A stretch of DNA of 64,000 nucleotides, taken from the NCBI RefSeq assembly GCF_047496725.1, contig NC_132979.1, positions 12,890,501 through 12,954,500 of the forward strand, given 5' to 3'. A program made the position numbers and the translations under genes. Position 1 is the first letter of the stretch. Every line of letters begins with the position of its first letter. Of the stretch, positions 45,726 to 60,420 are shown piece after piece. The stretch comes from Anoplolepis gracilipes. Lineage: Eukaryota; Arthropoda; Insecta; Hymenoptera; Formicidae. The notes below the pieces were generated by a model. It did no database searches, was not told the origin of the DNA, and was given only the letters and a program-made list of their open reading frames with translations.

Positions 45726-46431
45726 ATTAATAAAAATATTTTTTTAATTTATTAAATTTATTTTAATTTTAAAATTATAATTAAACTATGCTAAAATAAA
45801 TAAATTATTAAATTTTTTCAAAAAATTTTAAATTTTAACCATTTTTATAAAATTTTTATAAATAATATTAATAAATTTTTTAAATTTTAAAATTAATTTA
45901 TAGATTATCCCATAAATTTTTAATATAAATCAATATATTTATTGTAAATAAAAATTATTTTAAACTTTAATAAAAATTTACATATTTAAATTTATATCTA
46001 AATTAAATTTATATAAAAAAAAAATTAGATATCAAAAAAATTGATTAAAGTATCTTCTCTAAATAAATATTAAAAATAATTTTTTTATATTAAATTTTAT
46101 TTATTTATTTAACTCTTTTTCTTTCGAGAAATTTATTTATCAATAATTTTTTTTAATAAACCCTGATACAAAAGGTACATTTAACTAAAATTACTTTTAA
46201 AAATTTTTTAATTTCATTTACATTACATTATCATTAAAATTAAAATAATTATTTTAAAATTTTTTACTAAAACCTTTTTTTTTTTAATATAATTTTATTT
46301 AATAATTTATAATATTTTTTCTTATATTTATTTATTATTAATAATTTATTTATTAATTATAATAAAATTTTAATAATTTTTAATTAATCTTTTCAATGTA
46401 AATGAAAAATTTTTATTTAAACTAAAATTTT
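45726..46431 (-). rRNA. rrnL: rrnL 5' part and trnV, unit 8
   Basis: trnV 46363-46431. TTTTAACCATTT deletion as in unit 7. Confidence 0.78.
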
Positions 46432-47212
46432 TTTTTATTCTAAATACATTTTCCAATATATTTACTTTGTTTCGACTTTTTCCATAAATTTTTATTAATG
46501 AAAATGACGGGCAATTTGTACATATTTTAATTAAAATTCAATTTAAATATTTTTTTAACTTTACAATTAAATTCAATATTTATAAAACTTTAAAAATTTA
46601 TTTCAATTAATTAAATTAAATGTAACTCATTTAAATCTTAACTATTCTACATTTTGATTTGAATTATAATTATAATTAAATTTTTAAATTATTAATCTTT
46701 TAATATAATTTTTCAACAACAATATATAAAAATTAAATTAAGTAATTCTATTCGTGGATTATCAAATTAATCAACAAGTTCCTCTAAATCATAAAATACC
46801 GCCAAATTTTTTATTTTTAATGATTAACATTTAATATTTAATTATATTTTATTTTCATTTAAATAATAGGGTATCTAATCCTAATTTATTATATAAATTT
46901 TTTTAATTTTATTATTAATTTAAATAAAATTATTTAACTTTTAATATCTATTCATATTTCACCATAAAAAAATAAATTAGTTAAATATATTTATTTATTT
47001 ATATATTTTATATTTATATATAATTATTTAAATTTATTTTTATTTAAAGTATAAACCGCAATTGCTGGCACTTTATTTATTAATAATAAATTATAATTTT
47101 CTATTATAAATTTTTATTTAATTAATTATTATAAATACTAATTTATATATTATTAAATTATTTAAATTTTATATAATTTTTTAAAATTTTATTTATACTT
47201 TAAATTATAAAA
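46432..47212 (-). rRNA. rrnS: rrnS, unit 8
   Basis: Carries GTTTCGACTT near 46468 in place of GTTACGACTT, a change in one of the most conserved 12S positions, as expected of a copy no longer under selection. Confidence 0.88.
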
Positions 47213-48141
47213 TAAATTTTAAAAAAAAATTAATTTTGTAATTATATTTATTAATTATTAAAAACAAATTATAAAAATAATTTAAATTTAAATTTAATAT
47301 GAATATAAAATTTAATTTATAATATACATAAAAAAAAATTAAATAATATTCCCCCACCCCCCTTTTTTATATTATTATCATTATTATTAATTATTAATAA
47401 TTATTTAAATATATTAAAATATTTTATTAATAAATAATTTTTTTTTCTATATTGTAGGTTTTTAATATTTTAAATTAAAAATAATGATTAATAAGTTTTA
47501 ATTAATTAATATTAAATAATTAATGTTAATTAAATATTTTAAATATATATAATTAATTATATATTTATAAAAATAATTAAAATATTTTATTAACATTAAA
47601 TAATAATTATTAAATAATATTAATGTATATATAAATAAAAACTTAAATTTTTAATTTTTTTTACTTTCTATAAAATACTCTCCTTAAATTTATATATATA
47701 AGATTTTTAATTATTATTAATTATTTTATTTATAGATAAGTTTTTTAATTTTAATTTTAATAATATATTTTTTTTTATAAATACATATAATTAAAATAGT
47801 CAATTATTAAATTTAAATAAAATTACTCTCTCCCTCTGAATTTTATTTTAACTAATTATACTTTTTTAATTTTATAATAACTAATTATTTTTAAAAAATC
47901 AATTTTTATAATAATTTTATTTATAATATTTTATTATTTAATTTATTAATTAATCTTTATAACTACTTTAATTTTAATAAATTCTTTTATTATTTTTACT
48001 AATACAAATTTAATTTAAATTATTTATTTAAATTTACTTATAACCTTTTTTTAAATTAAATTTACTTATCATATTTAATTTTAACTAATGATTAATAGTC
48101 AATTTTCAAAAATATTATACTAATTTATATTTATTTAATTA
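47213..48141. other. control region, unit 8
   Basis: C run interrupted by A (CCCCCACCCCCC) and TATATTGTAGG: group D form. Confidence 0.8.
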
Positions 48142-48416
48142 AAGTAAGTAAGCTAATTCTCTAAGCTTTTAGGTTCATACCCTAAATATAGAAATTTTAT
48201 CTTTCTCTTATTTAATTAATTATTTTTGCTATTTAAATTTTATTAATAACTAAAAATTTATTTAATGATATGCCTGATAAAAGGATTATTTTGATAGAAT
48301 AAATCATACATAATTTATATATGTTTTCATTTAAATTAATTTTTTGATATTTAATAGATTTAAACTTACTCAAAAAATTTCAAAAATTTTTATGCTTCAT
48401 AATACATTAAAATATA
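48142..48416. tRNA. trnM-trnI-trnQ(-) cluster, unit 8
   Basis: trnM anticodon arm intact; trnQ T-stem broken (AAACTTACTC). Confidence 0.8.
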
Positions 48417-48460
48417 ACATTAATATTCAATATTTATTCAAGGTTTAATACAACTAAAAA

Positions 48461-49214
48461 ATTAATTTTATTTATATGCATCATAATTTATTCATAAAAT
48501 TTTTTTTAATGTCTTATTTAATTTATTTTTCTTTTATTTCTTTATTTTTATACGATTTATTAATAATTTGTATTATTATGGAAATTAATAATTTTTCATT
48601 CATTTGTTTTTTATCAATTAAATTAAAAAATAAAAAAATTATTTTTTTATATTATCTCATTCAAGCTTTAGCTTCCTTATTAATAATGTTAACTTTAATT
48701 ATTAATAATTTTATATATATACAAATAAATTTTATTATAATCAATTTTTTTATCTCTATTATAATTAAATTAGGGATCCCCCCATTTCATTCATGAATCC
48801 CTTCTGTAGCTATTTTTTTAGATTGATATTCATTATTTATTTTTTTAACAATTCAAAAAATTATTCCTTTATACATAATTTCACTTATTAACCCTCCAAT
48901 TTTTTTACTATATTTTATAATTTTAACATCTGCATTTATCTCCGCCTTTAAAATAATTAATTCAATAAATTTTAAAATTTTATTAAGATTTTCTTCAATT
49001 AACCAAATGTTTTCTTCGATTAACCGGATAAATATTAATTTTAATTTATTTTAAAACCCTTATCTGATTTTCATATTTAATATTCTATACACTTATCCCA
49101 TTAATTATTATTATAATTTTTATATATTTTAAAATTTCATTTAGATTTTCTTTAAGTAATAACTTTCCTTCAATTAATTTTAATTTAATTTGTTTGTTAT
49201 TATTTTTAATTTAA
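48461..49214 (+). pseudogene. nad2: nad2, unit 8
   Basis: Group D form: TTTTTCATTC (Leu to Ser), TTATTAATAATG (Met to Leu) and CCCTTATCTG; upstream CAAGGTTT. Six-C form, shared frameshift. Confidence 0.84.
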
Positions 49215-49923
49215 ATTAATAAAAATATTTTTTTAATTTATTAAATTTATTTTAATTTTAAAATTATAATTAAACTATGCTAAAATAAATAAATTATTAA
49301 ATTTTTTCAAAAAATTTTAAATTTTAAAACCATTTTTATAAAATTTTTATAAATAATATTAATAAATTTTTTAAATTTTAAAATTAATTTATAGATTATC
49401 CCATAAATTTTTAATATAAATCAATATATTTATTGTAAATAAAAATTATTTTAAACTTTAATAAAAATTTACATATTTAAATTTATATCTAAATTAAATT
49501 TATATAAAAAAAAAATTAGATATCAAAAAAATTGATTAAAGTATCTTCTCTAAATAAATATTAAAAATAATTTTTTTATATTAAATTTTATTTATTTATT
49601 TAACTCTTTTTCTTTCGAGAAATTTATTTATCAATAATTTTTTTTAATAAACCCTGATACAAAAGGTACATTTAACTAAAATTACTTTTAAAAATTTTTT
49701 TATTTTCATTTACATTACATTATCATTAAAATTAAAATAATTATTTTAAAATTTTTTACTAAAACTTTTTTTTTTTTAATATAATTTTATTTAATAATTT
49801 ATAATATTTTTTCTTATATTTATTTATTATTAATAATTTATTTATTAATTATAATAAAATTTTAATAATTTTTAATTAATCTTTTCAATGTAAATGAAAA
49901 ATTTTTATTTAAACTAAAATTTT
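49215..49923 (-). rRNA. rrnL: rrnL 5' part and trnV, unit 9
   Basis: trnV 49855-49923. Consensus form. Confidence 0.78.
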
Positions 49924-50704
49924 TTTTTATTCTAAATACATTTTCCAATATATTTACTTTGTTACGACTTTTTCCATAAATTTTTATTAATGAAAATGAC
50001 GGGCAATTTGTACATATTTTAATTAAAATTCAATTTAAATATTTTTTTAACTTTACAATTAAATTCAATATTTATAAAACTTTAAAAATTTATTTCAATT
50101 AATTAAATTAAATGTAACTCATTTAAATCTTAACTATTCTACATTTTGATTTGAATTATAATTATAATTAAATTTTTAAATTATTAATCTTTTAATATAA
50201 TTTTTCAACAACAATATATAAAAATTAAATTAAGTAATTCTATTCGTGGATTATCAAATTAATCAACAAGTTCCTCTAAATCATAAAATACCGCCAAATT
50301 TTTTATTTTTAATGATTAACATTTAATATTTAATTATATTTTATTTTCATTTAAATAATAGGGTATCTAATCCTAATTTATTATATAAATTTTTTTAATT
50401 TTATTATTAATTTAAATAAAATTATTTAACTTTTAATATCTATTCATATTTCACCATAAAAAAATAAATTAGTTAAATATATTTATTTATTTATATATTT
50501 TATATTTATATATAATTATTTAAATTTATTTTTATTTAAAGTATAAACCGCAATTGCTGGCACTTTATTTATTAATAATAAATTATAATTTTCTATTATA
50601 AATTTTTATTTACTTAATTATTATAAATACTAATTTATATATTATTAAATTATTTAAATTTTATATAATTTTTTAAAATTTTATTTATACTTTAAATTAT
50701 AAAA
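49924..50704 (-). rRNA. rrnS: rrnS, unit 9
   Basis: Full length; TTACTTAATT substitution near 50612. Confidence 0.9.
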
Positions 50705-51635
50705 TAAATTTAAAAAAAAAATTAATTTTGTAATTATATTTATTAATTATTAAAAACAAATTATAAAAATAATTTAAATTTAAATTTAATATGAATATAA
50801 AATTTAATTTATAATATACATAAAAAAAAAAAATTAAATAATATTCCCCCCCCCTTTTTTTATATTATTATCATTATTATTGATTATCAATAATTATTTA
50901 AATATATTAAAATATTTTATTAATAAATAATTTTTTTTTTCTATATTTTAGGTTTTTAATATTTTAAATTAAAAATAATGATTAATAAGTTTTAATTAAT
51001 TAATATTAAATAATTAATGTTAATTAAATATTTTAAATATATATAATAAATTATATATTTATAAAAATAATTAAAATATTTTATTAACATTAAATAATAA
51101 TTATTAAATAATATTAATGTATATATAAATAAAAACTTAAATTTTTAATTTTTTTTACTTTCTATAAAATACTCTCCTTAAATTTATATATATAAGATTT
51201 TTAATTATTATTAATTATTTTATTTATAGATAAGTTTTTTAATTTTAATTTTAATAATATATTTTTTTTTATAAATACATATAATTAAAATAGTCAATTA
51301 TTAAATTTAAATAAAATTACTCTCTCCCTCTGAATTTTATTTTAACTAATTATACTTTTTTAATTTTATAATAACTAATTATTTTTAAAAAATCAATTTT
51401 TATAATAATTTTATTTATAATATTTTATTATTTAATTTATTAATTAATCTTTATAACTACTTTAATTTTAATAAATTCTTTTATTATTTTTACTAATACA
51501 AATTTAATTTAAATTATTTATTTAAATTTACTTATAACCTTTTTTTAAATTAAATTTACTTATCATATTTAATTTTAACTAATGATTAATAGTCAATTTT
51601 CAAAAATATTATACTAATTTATATTTATTTAATTA
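50705..51635. other. control region, unit 9, mosaic
   Basis: First part has the uninterrupted C run and TTGATTATCAATAATT of groups B and C; the later part has the TATATATATAAG and short T run of group D. Confidence 0.8.
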
Positions 51636-51910
51636 AAGTAAGTAAGCTAATTCTCTAAGCTTTTAGGTTCATACCCTAAATATAGAAATTTTATCTTTCT
51701 CTTATTTAATTAATTATTTTTGCTATTTAAATTTTATTAATAACTAAAAATTTATTTAATGATATGCCTGATAAAAGGATTATTTTGATAGAATAAATCA
51801 TACATAATTTATATATGTTTTCATTTAAATTAATTTTTTGATATTTAATAGATTTAAACTTACTCAAAAAATTTCAAAAATTTTTATGCTTCATAATACA
51901 TTAAAATATA
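51636..51910. tRNA. trnM-trnI-trnQ(-) cluster, unit 9
   Basis: As unit 8. Confidence 0.8.
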
Positions 51911-51954
51911 ACATTAATATTCAATATTTATTCAAGGTTTAATACAACTAAAAA

Positions 51955-52708
51955 ATTAATTTTATTTATATGCATCATAATTTATTCATAAAATTTTTTT
52001 TAATGTCTTATTTAATTTATTTTTCTTTTATTTCTTTATTTTTATACGATTTATTAATAATTTGTATTATTATGGAAATTAATAATTTTTCATTCATTTG
52101 TTTTTTATCAATTAAATTAAAAAATAAAAAAATTATTTTTTTATATTATCTCATTCAAGCTTTAGCTTCCTTATTAATAATGTTAACTTTAATTATTAAT
52201 AATTTTATATATATACAAATAAATTTTATTATAATCAATTTTTTTATCTCTATTATAATTAAATTAGGGATCCCCCCATTTCATTCATGAATCCCTTCTG
52301 TAGCTATTTTTTTAGATTGATATTCATTATTTATTTTTTTAACAATTCAAAAAATTATTCCTTTATACATAATTTCACTTATTAACCCTCCAATTTTTTT
52401 ACTATATTTTATAATTTTAACATCTGCATTTATCTCCGCCTTTAAAATAATTAATTCAATAAATTTTAAAATTTTATTAAGATTTTCTTCAATTAACCAA
52501 ATGTTTTCTTCGATTAACCGGATAAATATTAATTTTAATTTATTTTAAAACCCTTATCTGATTTTCATATTTAATATTCTATACACTTATCCCATTAATT
52601 ATTATTATAATTTTTATATATTTTAAAATTTCATTTAGATTTTCTTTAAGTAATAACTTTCCTTCAATTAATTTTAATTTAATTTGTTTGTTATTATTTT
52701 TAATTTAA
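51955..52708 (+). pseudogene. nad2: nad2, unit 9
   Basis: Group D form as unit 8. Confidence 0.84.
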
Positions 52709-53416
52709 ATTAATAAAAATATTTTTTTAATTTATTAAATTTATTTTAATTTTAAAATTATAATTAAACTATGCTAAAATAAATAAATTATTAAATTTTT
52801 TCAAAAAATTTTAAATTTTAAAACCATTTTTATAAAATTTTTATAAATAATATTAATAAATTTTTTAAATTTTAAAATTAATTTATAGATTATCCCATAA
52901 ATTTTTAATATAAATCAATATATTTATTGTAAATAAAAATTATTTTAAACTTTAATAAAAATTTACATATTTAAATTTATATCTAAATTAAATTTATATA
53001 AAAAAAAAATTAGATATCAAAAAAATTGATTAAAGTATCTTCTCTAAATAAATATTAAAAATAATTTTTTTATATTAAATTTTATTTATTTATTTAACTC
53101 TTTTTCTTTCGAGAAATTTATTTATCAATAATTTTTTTTAATAAACCCTGATACAAAAGGTACATTTAACTAAAATTACTTTTAAAAATTTTTTTATTTT
53201 CATTTACATTACATTATCATTAAAATTAAAATAATTATTTAAAAATTTTTAATAAAACTTTTTTTTTTTTAATATAATTTTATTTAATAATTTATAATAT
53301 TTTTTCTTATATTTATTTATTATTAATAATTTATTTATTAATTATAATAAAATTTTAATAATTTTTAATTAATCTTTTCAATGTAAATGAAAAATTTTTA
53401 TTTAAACTAAAATTTT
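52709..53416 (-). rRNA. rrnL: rrnL 5' part and trnV, unit 10
   Basis: trnV 53348-53416. AAAAATTTTTAATAAAAC variant near 53245. Confidence 0.78.
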
Positions 53417-54197
53417 TTTTTATTCTAAATACATTTTCCAATATATTTACTTTGTTACGACTTTTTCCATAAATTTTTATTAATGAAAATGACGGGCAAT
53501 TTGTACATATTTTAATTAAAATTCAATTTAAATATTTTTTTAACTTTACAATTAAATTCAATATTTATAAAACTTTAAAAATTTATTTCAATTAATTAAA
53601 TTAAATGTAACTCATTTAAATCTTAACTATTCTACATTTTGATTTGAATTATAATTATAATTAAATTTTTAAATTATTAATCTTTTAATATAATTTTTCA
53701 ACAACAATATATAAAAATTAAATTAAGTAATTCTATTCGTGGATTATCAAATTAATCAACAAGTTCCTCTAAATCATAAAATACCGCCAAATTTTTTATT
53801 TTTAATGATTAACATTTAATATTTAATTATATTTTATTTTCATTTAAATAATAGGGTATCTAATCCTAATTTATTATATAAATTTTTTTAATTTTATTAT
53901 TAATTTAAATAAAATTATTTAACTTTTAATATCTATTCATATTTCACCATAAAAAAATAAATTAGTTAAATATATTTATTTATTTATATATTTTATATTT
54001 ATATATAATTATTTAAATTTATTTTTATTTAAAGTATAAACCGCAATTGCTGGCACTTTATTTATTAATAATAAATTATAATTTTCTATTATAAATTTTT
54101 ATTTAATTAATTATTATAAATACTAATTTATATATTATTAAATTATTTAAATTTTATATAATTTTTTAAAATTTTATTTATACTTTAAATTATAAAA
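53417..54197 (-). rRNA. rrnS: rrnS, unit 10
   Basis: Full length, consensus form. Confidence 0.9.
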
Positions 54198-55128
54198 TAA
54201 ATTTAAAAAAAAATTAATTTTGTAATTATATTTATTAATTATTAAAAACAAATTATAAAAATAATTTAAATTTAAATTTAATATGAATATAAAATTTAAT
54301 TTATAATATACATAAAAAAAAAAATTAAATAATATTCCCCCCCCCCTTTTTTTATATTATTATCATTATTATTGATTATCAATAATTATTTAAATATATT
54401 AAAATATTTTATTAATAAATAATTTTTTTTTTCTATATTTTAGGTTTTTAATATTTTAAATTAAAAATAATGATTAATAAGTTTTAATTAATTAATATTA
54501 AATAATTAATGTTAATTAAATATTTTAAATATATATAATTAATTATATATTTATAAAAATAATTAAAATATTTTATTAACATTAAATAATAATTATTAAA
54601 TAATATTAATGTATATATAAATAAAAACTTAAATTTTTAATTTTTTTTACTTTCTATAAAATACTCTCCTTAAATTTATATAAATAAGATTTTTAATTAT
54701 TATTAATTATTTTATTTATAGATAAGTTTTTTAATTTTAATTTTAATAATATATTTTATTTTTATAAATACATATAATTAAAATAGTCAATTATTAAATT
54801 TAAATAAAATTACTCTCTCCCTCTGAATTTTATTTTAACTAATTATACTTTTTTAATTCTATAATAACTAATTATTTTTAAAAAATCAATTTTTATAATA
54901 ATTTTATTTATAATATTTTATTATTTAATTTATTAATTAATCTTTATAACTACTTTAATTTTAATAAATTCTTTTATTATTTTTACTAATACAAATTTAA
55001 TTTAAATTATTTATTTAAATTTACTTATAACCTTTTTTTAAATTAAATTTACTTATCATATTTAATTTTAACTAATGATTAATAGTCAATTTTCAAAAAT
55101 ATTATACTAATTTATATTTATTTAATTA
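54198..55128. other. control region, unit 10
   Basis: TTGATTATCAATAATT and ATATTTTATTTTTAT, group C form. Confidence 0.8.
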
Positions 55129-55403
55129 AAGTAAGTAAGCTAATTCTCTAAGCTTTTAGGTTCATACCCTAAATATAGAAATTTTATCTTTCTCTTATTT
55201 AATTAATTATTTTTGCTATTTAAATTTTATTAATAACTAAAAATTTATTTAATGATATGCCTGATAAAAGGATTATTTTGATAGAATAAATCATACATAA
55301 TTTATATATGTTTTCATTTAAATTAATTTTTTGATATTTAATAGATTTAAACTATCTCAAAAAATTTCAAAAATTTTTATGCTTCATAATACATTAAAAT
55401 ATA
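55129..55403. tRNA. trnM-trnI-trnQ(-) cluster, unit 10
   Basis: trnM intact but with the CTTTCTC acceptor; trnQ T-stem intact. Confidence 0.8.
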
Positions 55404-55447
55404 ATATTAATATTCAATATTTATTCAAAGTTTAATACAACTAAAAA

Positions 55448-56211
55448 ATTAATTTTATTTATATGCATCATAATTTATTCATAAAATTTTTTTTAATGTC
55501 TTATTTAATTTATTTTTCTTTTATTTCTTTATTTTTATACGATTTATTAATAATTTGTATTATTATGGAAATTAATAATTTTTTATTCATTTGTTTTTTA
55601 TCAATTAAATTAAAAAATAAAAAAATTATTTTTTTATATTATCTCATTCAAGCTTTAGCTTCCTTAATAATAATGTTAACTTTAATTATTAATAATTTTA
55701 TATATATACAAATAAATTTTATTATAATCAATTTTTTTATCTCTATTATAATTAAATTAGGGATCCCCCCCATTTCATTCATGAATCCTTTCTGTAGCTA
55801 TTTTTTTAGATTGATATTCATTATTTATTTTTTTAACAATTCAAAAAATTATTCCTTTATACATAATTTCACTTATTAACCCTCCAATTTTTTTACTATA
55901 TTTTATAATTTTAACATCTGCATTTATCTCCGCCTTTAAAATAATTAATTCAATAAATTTTAAAATTTTATTAAGATTTTCTTCAATTAACCAAATGTTT
56001 TCTTCGATTAACCGGATAAATATTAATTTTAATTTATTTTAAAACCCTAATCTGATTTTCATATTTAATATTCTATACACTTATCCCATTAATTATTATT
56101 ATAATTTTTATATATTTTATATATTTTAAAATTTCATTTAGATTTTCTTTAAGTAATAACTTTCCTTCAATTAATTTTAATTTAATTTGTTTGTTATTAT
56201 TTTTAATTTAA
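55448..56211 (+). pseudogene. nad2: nad2, unit 10, extra frameshift and 9-bp duplication
   Basis: Seven-C form as units 6 and 7 (shifted frame to 55879). A 9-bp duplication (TATATATTT-type) near 56105-56125, in frame, is found only here; a short T insertion also follows nad2 near 56240. Confidence 0.84.
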
Positions 56212-56926
56212 ATTAATAAAAATATTTTTTTAATTTATTTTTTAAATTTATTTTAATTTTAAAATTATAATTAAACTATGCTAAAATAAATAAATTATTA
56301 AATTTTTTCAAAAAATTTTAAATTTTAAAACCATTTTTATAAAATTTTTATAAATAATATTAATAAATTTTTTAAATTTTAAAATTAATTTATAGATTAT
56401 CCCATAAATTTTTAATATAAATCAATATATTTATTGTAAATAAAAATTATTTTAAACTTTAATAAAAATTTACATATTTAAATTTATATCTAAATTAAAT
56501 TTATATAAAAAAAAAAATTAGATATCAAAAAAATTGATTAAAGTATCTTCTCTAAATAAATATTAAAAATAATTTTTTTATATTAAATTTTATTTATTTA
56601 TTTAACTCTTTTTCTTTCGAGAAATTTATTTATCAATAATTTTTTTTAATAAACCCTGATACAAAAAATACATTTAACTAAAATTACTTTTAAAAATTTT
56701 TTTATTTTCATTTACATTACATTATCATTAAAATTAAAATAATTATTTTAAAATTTTTTACTAAAACCTTTTTTTTTTTTAATATAATTTTATTTAATAA
56801 TTTATAATATTTTTTCTTATATTTATTTATTATTAATAATTTATTTATTAATTATAATAAAATTTTAATAATTTTTAATTAATCTTTTCAATGTAAATGA
56901 AAAATTTTTATTTAAACTAAAATTTT
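56212..56926 (-). rRNA. rrnL: rrnL 5' part and trnV, unit 11
   Basis: trnV 56858-56926. ACAAAAAATACATT replaces ACAAAAGGTACATT near 56665, destroying the conserved GTACCTTTTGT word. Confidence 0.77.
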
Positions 56927-57707
56927 TTTTTATTCTAAATACATTTTCCAATATATTTACTTTGTTACGACTTTTTCCATAAATTTTTATTAATGAAAAT
57001 GACGGGCAATTTGTACATATTTTAATTAAAATTCAATTTAAATATTTTTTTAACTTTACAATTAAATTCAATATTTATAAAACTTTAAAAATTTATTTCA
57101 ATTAATTAAATTAAATGTAACTCATTTAAATCTTAACTATTCTACATTTTGATTTGAATTATAATTATAATTAAATTTTTAAATTATTAATCTTTTAATA
57201 TAATTTTTCAACAACAATATATAAAAATTAAATTAAGTAATTCTATTCGTGGATTATCAAATTAATCAACAAGTTCCTCTAAATCATAAAATACCGCCAA
57301 ATTTTTTATTTTTAATGATTAACATTTAATATTTAATTATATTTTATTTTCATTTTAATAATAGGGTATCTAATCCTAATTTATTATATAAATTTTTTTA
57401 ATTTTATTATTAATTTAAATAAAATTATTTAACTTTTAATATCTATTCATATTTCACCATAAAAAAATAAATTAGTTAAATATATTTATTTATTTATATA
57501 TTTTATATTTATATATAATTATTTAAATTTATTTTTATTTAAAGTATAAACCGCAATTGCTGGCACTTTATTTATTAATAATAAATTATAATTTTCTATT
57601 ATAAATTTTTATTTAATTAATTATTATAAATACTAATTTATATATTATTAAATTATTTAAATTTTATATAATTTTTTAAAATTTTATTTATACTTTAAAT
57701 TATAAAA
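56927..57707 (-). rRNA. rrnS: rrnS, unit 11
   Basis: CATTTTAATAATAGGG instead of CATTTAAATAATAGGG, shared only with unit 12. Confidence 0.9.
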
Positions 57708-58636
57708 TAAATTTAAAAAAAAAATTAATTTTGTAATTATATTTATTAATTATTAAAAACAAATTATAAAAATAATTTAAATTTAAATTTAATATGAATA
57801 TAAAATTTAATTTATAATATACATAAAAAAAAATAAAATAATATTCCCCCACCCCCCTTTTTTATATTATTATCATTATTATTAATTATTAATAATTATT
57901 TAAATATATTAAAATATTTTATTAATAAATAATTTTTTTTTCTATATTGTAGGTTTTTAATATTTTAAATTAAAAATAATGATTAATAAGTTTTAATTAA
58001 TTAATATTAAATAATTAATGTTAATTAAATATTTTAAATATATATAATTAATTATATATTTATAAAAATAATTAAAATATTTTATTAACATTAAATAATA
58101 ATTATTAAATAATATTAATGTATATATAAATAAAAACTTAAATTTTTAATTTTTTTTACTTTCTATAAAATACTCTCCTTAAATTTATATATATAAGATT
58201 TTTAATTATTATTAATTATTTTATTTATAGATAAGTTTTTTAATTTTAATTTTAATAATATATTTTTTTTTATAAATACATATAATTAAAATAGTCAATT
58301 ATTAAATTTAAATAAAATTAGTCTCTCCCTCTGAATTTTATTTTAACTAATTATACTTTTTTAATTCTATAATAACTAATTATTTTTAAAAAATCAATTT
58401 TTATAATAATTTTATTTATAATATTTTATTATTTAATTTATTAATTAATCTTTATAACTACTTTAATTTTAATAAATTCTTTTATTATTTTTACTAATAC
58501 AAATTTAATTTAAATTATTTATTTAAATTTACTTATAACCTTTTTTTAAATTAAATTTACTTATCATATTTAATTTTAACTAATGATTAATAGTCAATTT
58601 TCAAAAATATTATACTAATTTATATTTATTTAATTA
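57708..58636. other. control region, unit 11
   Basis: CCCCCACCCCCC and TATATTGTAGG, group D form; ATTAGTCTCTCC substitution near 58318. Confidence 0.8.
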
Positions 58637-58911
58637 AAGTAAGTAAGCTAATTCTCTAAGCTTTTAGGTTCATACCCTAAATATAGAAATTTTATCTTTC
58701 TCTTATTTAATTAATTATTTTTGCTATTTAAATTTTATTAATAACTAAAAATTTATTTAATGATATGCCTGATAAAAGGATTATTTTGATAGAATAAATC
58801 ATACATAATTTATATATGTTTTCATTTAAATTAATTTTTTGATATTTAATAGATTTAAACTTACTCAAAAAATTTCAAAAATTTTTATGCTTCATAATAC
58901 ATTAAAATATA
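58637..58911. tRNA. trnM-trnI-trnQ(-) cluster, unit 11
   Basis: As unit 8. Confidence 0.8.
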
Positions 58912-58955
58912 ACATTAATATTCAATATTTATTCAAGGTTTAATACAACTAAAAA

Positions 58956-59709
58956 ATTAATTTTATTTATATGCATCATAATTTATTCATAAAATTTTTT
59001 TTAATGTCTTATTTAATTTATTTTTCTTTTATTTCTTTATTTTTATACGATTTATTAATAATTTGTATTATTATGGAAATTAATAATTTTTCATTCATTT
59101 GTTTTTTATCAATTAAATTAAAAAATAAAAAAATTATTTTTTTATATTATCTCATTCAAGCTTTAGCTTCCTTATTAATAATGTTAACTTTAATTATTAA
59201 TAATTTTATATATATACAAATAAATTTTATTATAATCAATTTTTTTATCTCTATTATAATTAAATTAGGGATCCCCCCATTTCATTCATGAATCCCTTCT
59301 GTAGCTATTTTTTTAGATTGATATTCATTATTTATTTTTTTAACAATTCAAAAAATTATTCCTTTATACATAATTTCACTTATTAACCCTCCAATTTTTT
59401 TACTATATTTTATAATTTTAACATCTGCATTTATCTCCGCCTTTAAAATAATTAATTCAATAAATTTTAAAATTTTATTAAGATTTTCTTCAATTAACCA
59501 AATGTTTTCTTCGATTAACCGGATAAATATTAATTTTAATTTATTTTAAAACCCTTATCTGATTTTCATATTTAATATTCTATACACTTATCCCATTAAT
59601 TATTATTATAATTTTTATATATTTTAAAATTTCATTTAGATTTTCTTTAAGTAATAACTTTCCTTCAATTAATTTTAATTTAATTTGTTTGTTATTATTT
59701 TTAATTTAA
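58956..59709 (+). pseudogene. nad2: nad2, unit 11
   Basis: Group D form. Confidence 0.84.
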
Positions 59710-60420
59710 ATTAATAAAAATATTTTTTTAATTTATTAAATTTATTTTAATTTTAAAATTATAATTAAACTATGCTAAAATAAATAAATTATTAAATTTT
59801 TTCAAAAAATTTTAAATTTTAAAACCATTTTTATAAAATTTTTATAAATAATATTAATAAATTTTTTAAATTTTAAAATTAATTTATAGATTATCCCATA
59901 AATTTTTAATATAAATCAATATATTTATTGTAAATAAAAATTATTTTAAACTTTAATAAAAATTTACATATTTAAATTTATATCTAAATTAAATTTATAT
60001 AAAAAAAAAAATTAGATATCAAAAAAATTGATTAAAGTATCTTCTCTAAATAAATATTAAAAATAATTTTTTTATATTAAATTTTATTTATTTATTTAAC
60101 TCTTTTTCTTTCGAGAAATTTATTTATCAATAATTTTTTTTAATAAACCCTGATACAAAAGGTACATTTAACTAAAATTACTTTTAAAAATTTTTTTATT
60201 TTCATTTACATTACATTATCATTAAAATTAAAATAATTATTTTAAAATTTTTTACTAAAACCTTTTTTTTTTTTAATATAATTTTATTTAATAATTTATA
60301 ATATTTTTTCTTATATTTATTTATTATTAATAATTTATTTATTAATTATAATAAAATTTTAATAATTTTTAATTAATCTTTTCAATGTAAATGAAAAATT
60401 TTTATTTAAACTAAAATTTT
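59710..60420 (-). rRNA. rrnL: rrnL 5' part and trnV, unit 12
   Basis: trnV 60352-60420. Consensus GTACCTTTTGTATC present. Confidence 0.78.
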
